In this document: piece after piece, positions 60,023 through 64,000 of the stretch | Layout: every line of letters begins with the position of its first letter | How positions within the stretch are numbered: position 1 is the first letter of the stretch | Assembly: GCA_944363505.1 (NCBI GenBank) | Contig: CALVUD010000003.1 | Location: 249,060 to 313,059, forward strand | Direction: 5' to 3' | Length of the DNA: 64,000 nucleotides | From: an uncultured Clostridia bacterium | GTDB lineage: Bacteria; Bacillota; Clostridia; Christensenellales; DTU072 | Position numbers and translations under genes: made by a program | Notes under the pieces: generated by a model | Databases searched by the model: none | What the model was told of the DNA's origin: nothing | Seen by the model: only the letters and a program-made list of their open reading frames with translations

Positions 60023-60672
60023 GCTTACAACGGTGTAAAAGACCGCAGTCCGAATCCTGAAGAGAAGCGGGTGCAACTTAAAGTGAATTATATAAGGAAT
60101 AGATACAAGGTACCGTTTGTGTTACCACGTTTACCTACGACGGCGAAAAGCACACGGAAGAAAGTTTCAAAAAGAAGCTTCAAGGCTGTTTCAAAATGAT
60201 GTGTCACCGCAAGGGCTGGAAGTATGTCGGCGTATGGGAACGCTCTCCCGAAAAACAAAGATTGCATTTTCACGGCATATTTCATATACCCGAAGGCACG
60301 ATGCCGGGAATGTTACTTGACGTCAACGATTATAACTTTAATACGCACAACAGACAGATAACGCATCAAAATACATACTTTAACGAGCGTTTCGGGCGTT
60401 CTGACTTTGAACTTATAGACGATATTGCAAATATGAGCGATGCGCTTGCATACATAATGAAGTACATTGAAAAAAGCGGTGAGAAGATAGTTTATTCCAA
60501 AGGTCTGCCCCAATTTTTCATTTCGGACGTGATGGACGAAGATATAATTTGCTTTACCGGCCTTGAAGATAAGAAACTGCTACTTTCTGATGACTTTACT
60601 TGCTGGGACGAGGGTTGCTATGTCGGCAAGGTGAGCAAAGCCGTAATCGCGCAGCTTCGCAAGTGTAACTGA
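60023..60672 (+). pseudogene. Rolling-circle replication initiator (HUH Rep), 5'-degraded
   Basis: The main frame is open from 60103 and contains the HUH-endonuclease blocks: FTYDGEKHTEESF (motif 1 region), LHFHGIFHIPEG (the two His of the metal motif) and DALAYIMKYIEKSGEK (catalytic Tyr region), then GLPQFFISDVMDEDIIC and LLLSDDFTCWDEGCYVG, which I associate with Rep proteins of Clostridia mobile elements. A plausible N-terminal part (KVNYIRNRYKVPFV) is in another frame, implying a frameshift near 60117. No start codon precedes motif 1; the only ATG (60196) would drop it. It would nick DNA to start replication if intact. Confidence 0.65.
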
Positions 60673-60714
60673 AACAATCGAGTGTAAAATACGGTCAAAA
60701 AACGGAAAAATGCG

Positions 60715-60771
60715 TGACGGTGAAAGCGGAAGATCGCCCAAGCGGTTCAGCGGGCGACTCCGCTTCCGTCA
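60715..60771. other. Long imperfect hairpin beside the Rep remnant, possible replication origin
   Basis: Three successive stems pair: TGACGG/CCGTCA, AAGCGGA/TCCGCTT and TCGCCC/GGGCGA, closed by a 12-nt loop. It lies 43 bp after the Rep stop. A further hairpin GCGGCG/CGCCGC (60826-60848) follows. Such structures are typical of single- or double-strand origins of rolling-circle elements; nick site not identified. Confidence 0.45.
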
Positions 60772-60948
60772 TCACTCCGCGTTTCAGTATTTCAGTCGAG
60801 TTCCGTTTCGTGGCGTGTGCTTGTCGCGGCGGCGCGAAGCGACGCCGCTCTCGTATCAAGACTGTGACATATTTTTATGGACACTGAAACCAGTTAACGT
60901 TAAAATTAATATTTAAAGTTTAATTATACTGTTTTGGACTGTATTATA

Positions 60949-60977
60949 TTGACATATTAAGATATAAATGGTATAAT
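60949..60977 (+). promoter_or_regulatory. Consensus promoter for the HTH/helicase pair
   Basis: TTGACA (60949-60954), 17-bp spacer, TATAAT (60972-60977): an exact sigma-A consensus, in an AT-rich region. Confidence 0.8.
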
Positions 60978-61007
60978 ATCGTCAAAATATAACAATAGGA
61001 TGGTAAA

Positions 61008-61526
61008 ATGTATACAAAATTATTTGAACGCTTGGTAACAAAATTTTCCATCAAAGTTACCGACTTAATAAAGTATTTGGAGATCTCCAAAGCTACGATT
61101 TATAATTACCGTAATTTGGAGAAATTTTCAGATATACCTAAGGACAAGCAATTAAAAATATTTTATTTGTTTGGCAAAGAGTCTGAACAGGAGTTGGAAC
61201 TGGTCTTGGATGAGGCGGACCCTGATATACTTGCAGGTTATTTGAGTAGAATATCAAGCATCTTAAAAGGAAGTTATAATAACAAACTTCAATCACTATC
61301 ATCCATAGAAGAATTGACAGAGCAAGTCGAAAGATTAACAAAGGAAAACGATTCATTGAAACATCAGGTGTTAGAACTTGATAGATTTCAAGGGATAAAT
61401 GACTTTACACGTTCTGTTTTGCTCGATAAGGTTGCTGCAATAGTTGAAGGTAGTTCTGCTGCTGAAATAAAAGAATTTATTGATTACTTGGAGATTTTTG
61501 AAAAGTATAGAAAGAGTGGGAGATAG
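61008..61526 (+). CDS. HTH-like protein with coiled coil, partner of the helicase gene
   Basis: 172 residues. The N-terminal third (IKVTDLIKYLEISKATIYNY, about 15-34) looks like a helix-turn-helix; about 98-130 is a coiled coil (IEELTEQVERLTKENDSLK); the C-terminal part is helical. No close family recognised. TAGGATGG precedes the ATG, and a consensus promoter is directly upstream. The helicase gene starts 4 bp after its stop, so they form one transcript. It is AT-rich, unlike the chromosome to the left, which suggests recent transfer. It could be a regulator or the sensor half of a defence-type pair; both are inference. Confidence 0.75.
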   Translation: MYTKLFERLVTKFSIKVTDLIKYLEISKATIYNYRNLEKFSDIPKDKQLKIFYLFGKESEQELELVLDEADPDILAGYLSRISSILKGSYNNKLQSLSSIEELTEQVERLTKENDSLKHQVLELDRFQGINDFTRSVLLDKVAAIVEGSSAAEIKEFIDYLEIFEKYRKSGR

Positions 61527-61529
61527 GGG

Positions 61530-63971
61530 ATGGCTTATTTATACTTGAATTTCTTAGACAACCTTGAAAAAGGTAGTAGAAGTTGGGATGACTTTTATAC
61601 TACGTCTTTGACGGAACAGTATGATCTTCTCAAAAGAAAGCTTGGACGATATGCTCCCGATACGCTTCAGGAGCTGATTGCAGCGTGTTGCCCTTCAACC
61701 TATCACACCTACTATGTGTCAATGCCAAGCTTTGAGCGTAAAATTACGACAGATAGGCGTGGAAAAGAGTGCATCTATAACATAGTTATCCGCCCTGAAA
61801 AGAGTGCGTACTCGACAAATTATATCCCCTCAAAATACGACCTCATTTTTATCGGGGATGTTACCTTTGGTAATGTTATTGATGTAACGGTAAAAGGTAT
61901 CGAGGTTATCGATTCAGGAATAGCTAAATTCGGAGAGAAATCCGTATATTGTATGGGAGCGTGTGCTTTTGCCACAAAAACATTCGCGGATCGAATTGGC
62001 AGACAGATAACCGTTCCCGATTATGGTGTTCGTGAGATGCACGATGCAATTCTTACACATGATTTTATTGATAGGCTCTGTTCAGAAGTTTATCCTATTC
62101 CCAATCCGCAGGATGCGTACCATGTTTTTGGTAAGTGGCAGAAATATATCAGATTCAGAAAATATTATCTCGGTGTCCAATCTGAAAAATGCGAGGAGAT
62201 TACCGATGTTTTTGCCGTGCAAGGATATATTGTGACCAAGGCATCATACAAGAAAAACGAGGATGTTTGGTCGTCGCTTCTTCTCGGAGGTCACGAGGAA
62301 CACTCCAAGGGAGAACAAATTCTTCTTGGCAAAGAGGTAGCCGGAGCAGACGAATTTCCATTCATTTGTGTCGCAATCGAAAAGAACAGAAAATCCGTAC
62401 TTTCTGAAACCACAGGTAAGAACGGAAAAGGAAAGCCTAAATACGAGGTGCATCTTCGCCGGTATACGAAGGAATCCATGGGGCTTTCTCCGTCAAAGCC
62501 GGAGTACGATGCCGAAGGAAATCTTCCCAAGGGTTTCCGTTTCTATCAATATCTGCTCGGCGAGCGTTTTTCATTCACTTATTCTGATATAGAGCCGGAT
62601 TATTCGGGGATTGAAACTGCTTTCAACAAAGCGAAAATTGCGGCATTTTCCGAAATCGACAGAAAGTATGCGGGCATCATCAAAGGTGAGGTTGAAAGCT
62701 TCATAAAGACAGAAGCAACAAGACTCGAAGCTACATATTCTCAAAGACTTGAAAATTACATTAGAGATCTTGCAGCCACACTTGCACGAGATGTAGAGGA
62801 AAATAAAGACAAAGAAGTTCAGGAAGAATACGCAAAAGCCGTTACTCGCCCTATCGAGAGAGAATACGGCGAGCAGATCGAAGCACTCAAAAAGCGCAGA
62901 TCAAAGCTCAAAGAAAAGAAACAAGCCGATGAGATAAAAGAGATTGATGATGAAATCACAAGACTCTCTCAAGAAATGGAAGTAAAACTCGAATCGGCAA
63001 TAGTGATGGTATCTATCGCCGTATATTACAAAGAGAGAAACGCCCGTAGAATCGAGAGTCAGAAAAAGAGTTTTGCGATTGCTCTTCAAAAGGATATAGA
63101 AAAGGTAAAGGCAGAAAAGAAAAAGCAACTTGAAATTCAGTATAGAACGGCTATTGAGGGGGAAAAGAAGGACGCGGAGCAAGTTCTTAGCAAAAAAGCA
63201 GATGCGGAAATTGCAGAGAAGCGCGAAAATGAAACTGTCCGCCGTTATGAGATATACTTCCGTCCAGAAAATCCGAACGATAGTATCAAGGATGTAAAGA
63301 AGGAACTCGAAAGCACTGATGTACGTTATCTTACGTATGACAACCGAGCAGAAAAGGCAAAGATTGAGCGTCAGGAAAAAGCACTTCGCTCTTTCCTTGG
63401 CGGTTATGTAAAGAATCCTTATCTTGCCTCTTATCTATTTGCACCTACAACACTCGCAGGAGCAAGCCGTCCTGTTCTAGAAGAACCCGAGTGGTGTCTT
63501 GAAAGTCTTAATGATATGCAAAAGCTTGCGGTAAGACGAGCTTTGGCAAGTGAAAGCATCTTCCTGTTGCAAGGCCCTCCCGGAACAGGTAAAACGCAGG
63601 TTATCGCCGAGATTACTGCACAGCTTGCAAAGCAAGGCAAAAAAATACTCATATCTTCCGAAACACATAAGGCAATCGACAATGTGTTTGAGCGTTTGCC
63701 GAAAATCCCGGAGATCAGACCGCTTCGTCTTATTCCTTCACAAAACGGCAAGGAAACCAACTACAGTCCCGAAAGGCTCGTGGACAACTTCTATCTAAAT
63801 ATCCAAGAGAGTCTTCGCCGTCAGGTAGATAGATTCGAACATTTCTACGAGATGAAGGAAAACTTCTCGGAGGAAATGCATTTACTTCGCCTTGACTATG
63901 ATAAAATACTTCATCTGCAAAGAGAATGCTCATGTACGGTAAGGAAGCAAGCAACCGAAAACAAGAGATAG
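61530..63971 (+). CDS. UPF1-like SF1 helicase, frame ends soon after Walker A
   Basis: 813 residues. Residues 1-350 form an unrecognised N-terminal region, about 375-580 is a long Lys/Glu-rich coiled coil (KKRRSKLKEKKQADEIKEID-like), and the helicase core begins near 660: LNDMQKLAVRRAL, then Walker A GPPGTGKT at 682-689 and SSETHKAIDNV, as in DNA2/UPF1-type SF1B proteins. The frame stops at 63971, before motifs II-VI, so the motor is incomplete. A different frame opens at 63926 across the end. Either a frameshift, an insertion, or a fusion junction lies at about 63,920. GGGAGATAGGGG precedes the start. Possibly a damaged anti-phage or DNA-repair gene. Confidence 0.8.
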   Translation: MAYLYLNFLDNLEKGSRSWDDFYTTSLTEQYDLLKRKLGRYAPDTLQELIAACCPSTYHTYYVSMPSFERKITTDRRGKECIYNIVIRPEKSAYSTNYIPSKYDLIFIGDVTFGNVIDVTVKGIEVIDSGIAKFGEKSVYCMGACAFATKTFADRIGRQITVPDYGVREMHDAILTHDFIDRLCSEVYPIPNPQDAYHVFGKWQKYIRFRKYYLGVQSEKCEEITDVFAVQGYIVTKASYKKNEDVWSSLLLGGHEEHSKGEQILLGKEVAGADEFPFICVAIEKNRKSVLSETTGKNGKGKPKYEVHLRRYTKESMGLSPSKPEYDAEGNLPKGFRFYQYLLGERFSFTYSDIEPDYSGIETAFNKAKIAAFSEIDRKYAGIIKGEVESFIKTEATRLEATYSQRLENYIRDLAATLARDVEENKDKEVQEEYAKAVTRPIEREYGEQIEALKKRRSKLKEKKQADEIKEIDDEITRLSQEMEVKLESAIVMVSIAVYYKERNARRIESQKKSFAIALQKDIEKVKAEKKKQLEIQYRTAIEGEKKDAEQVLSKKADAEIAEKRENETVRRYEIYFRPENPNDSIKDVKKELESTDVRYLTYDNRAEKAKIERQEKALRSFLGGYVKNPYLASYLFAPTTLAGASRPVLEEPEWCLESLNDMQKLAVRRALASESIFLLQGPPGTGKTQVIAEITAQLAKQGKKILISSETHKAIDNVFERLPKIPEIRPLRLIPSQNGKETNYSPERLVDNFYLNIQESLRRQVDRFEHFYEMKENFSEEMHLLRLDYDKILHLQRECSCTVRKQATENKR

Positions 63972-64000
63972 ACCGCCAGCACTACACTATTCCGAACCAA
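63926..64000 (+). CDS. Partial ORF overlapping the helicase end
   Basis: From ATG 63926 the frame reads MLMYGKEASNRKQEIDRQHY and stays open to the window end. It may be the start of a new gene or the shifted continuation of the helicase. Not recognised; 25 codons are too few to decide. Confidence 0.3.
   Translation, partial: MLMYGKEASNRKQEIDRQHYTIPNQ

Noticed and set aside
59850..60038. 62-codon plus-strand frame
   Set aside because: No ribosome binding site and no recognisable protein; lies in decayed sequence before the Rep remnant.

Overview
The window looks like a chromosome segment from an uncultured anaerobic Clostridia-type Firmicute, possibly of the Christensenellales kind; this is an inference from gene content. 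The evidence is split two-gene transketolases, an NfnAB bifurcating transhydrogenase, Fe-alcohol dehydrogenase, XRE-cupin regulators, DegV, rsmG next to parB, vegetative promoters of TTGACA-17-TATAAT type, and a giant tandem-domain surface protein. No rRNA, tRNA or CRISPR array was recognised.

Layout. 1-14.4 kb is the 3' part of one giant extracellular-type gene. 14.6-19.7 kb is an XRE-cupin regulator followed by an overlapping polyamine transporter operon, potABCD, whose binding protein is tethered by a C-terminal membrane helix. 19.8-25.7 kb has a GH38 alpha-mannosidase and, on the minus strand, a split transketolase plus an unknown gene. 25.9-30.0 kb is a plus-strand operon: GLUG-repeat lipoprotein, YcxB-like membrane protein, XRE-cupin regulator, alpha/beta hydrolase. 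30.1-31.3 kb is a class I aminotransferase.

31.4-37.8 kb is the most unusual part. Five minus-strand genes overlap end to end: a release-factor paralog that keeps GGQ but has lost the stop-codon-recognition region, an SF1 helicase with a helical-repeat tail, a coiled-coil protein, a single-pass protein with extracellular GLUG-like repeats, and a small two-helix membrane protein. The first gene appears to be leaderless. I recognise no described system with this composition and rate it the best candidate for something new.

38.0-53.6 kb is mostly housekeeping: aroC-SDR-LMW phosphatase, NfnAB, rsmG, parB, gltX, dUTPase, a second split transketolase, DegV, TetR, an alpha/beta hydrolase, a zinc-ribbon membrane protein divergent from an XRE regulator, and glnA. 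53.6-58.1 kb looks acquired: short repeats, a broken GPH transporter copy, an intact GPH transporter fused to a very long cytoplasmic coiled-coil tail, and a lipoprotein. After an iron alcohol dehydrogenase (58.4-59.6 kb), the last 4.4 kb is visibly more AT-rich. It holds remnants of a rolling-circle-type element (HUH Rep pseudogene and a large hairpin), then an HTH/coiled-coil gene and an SF1 helicase whose reading frame stops soon after Walker A.
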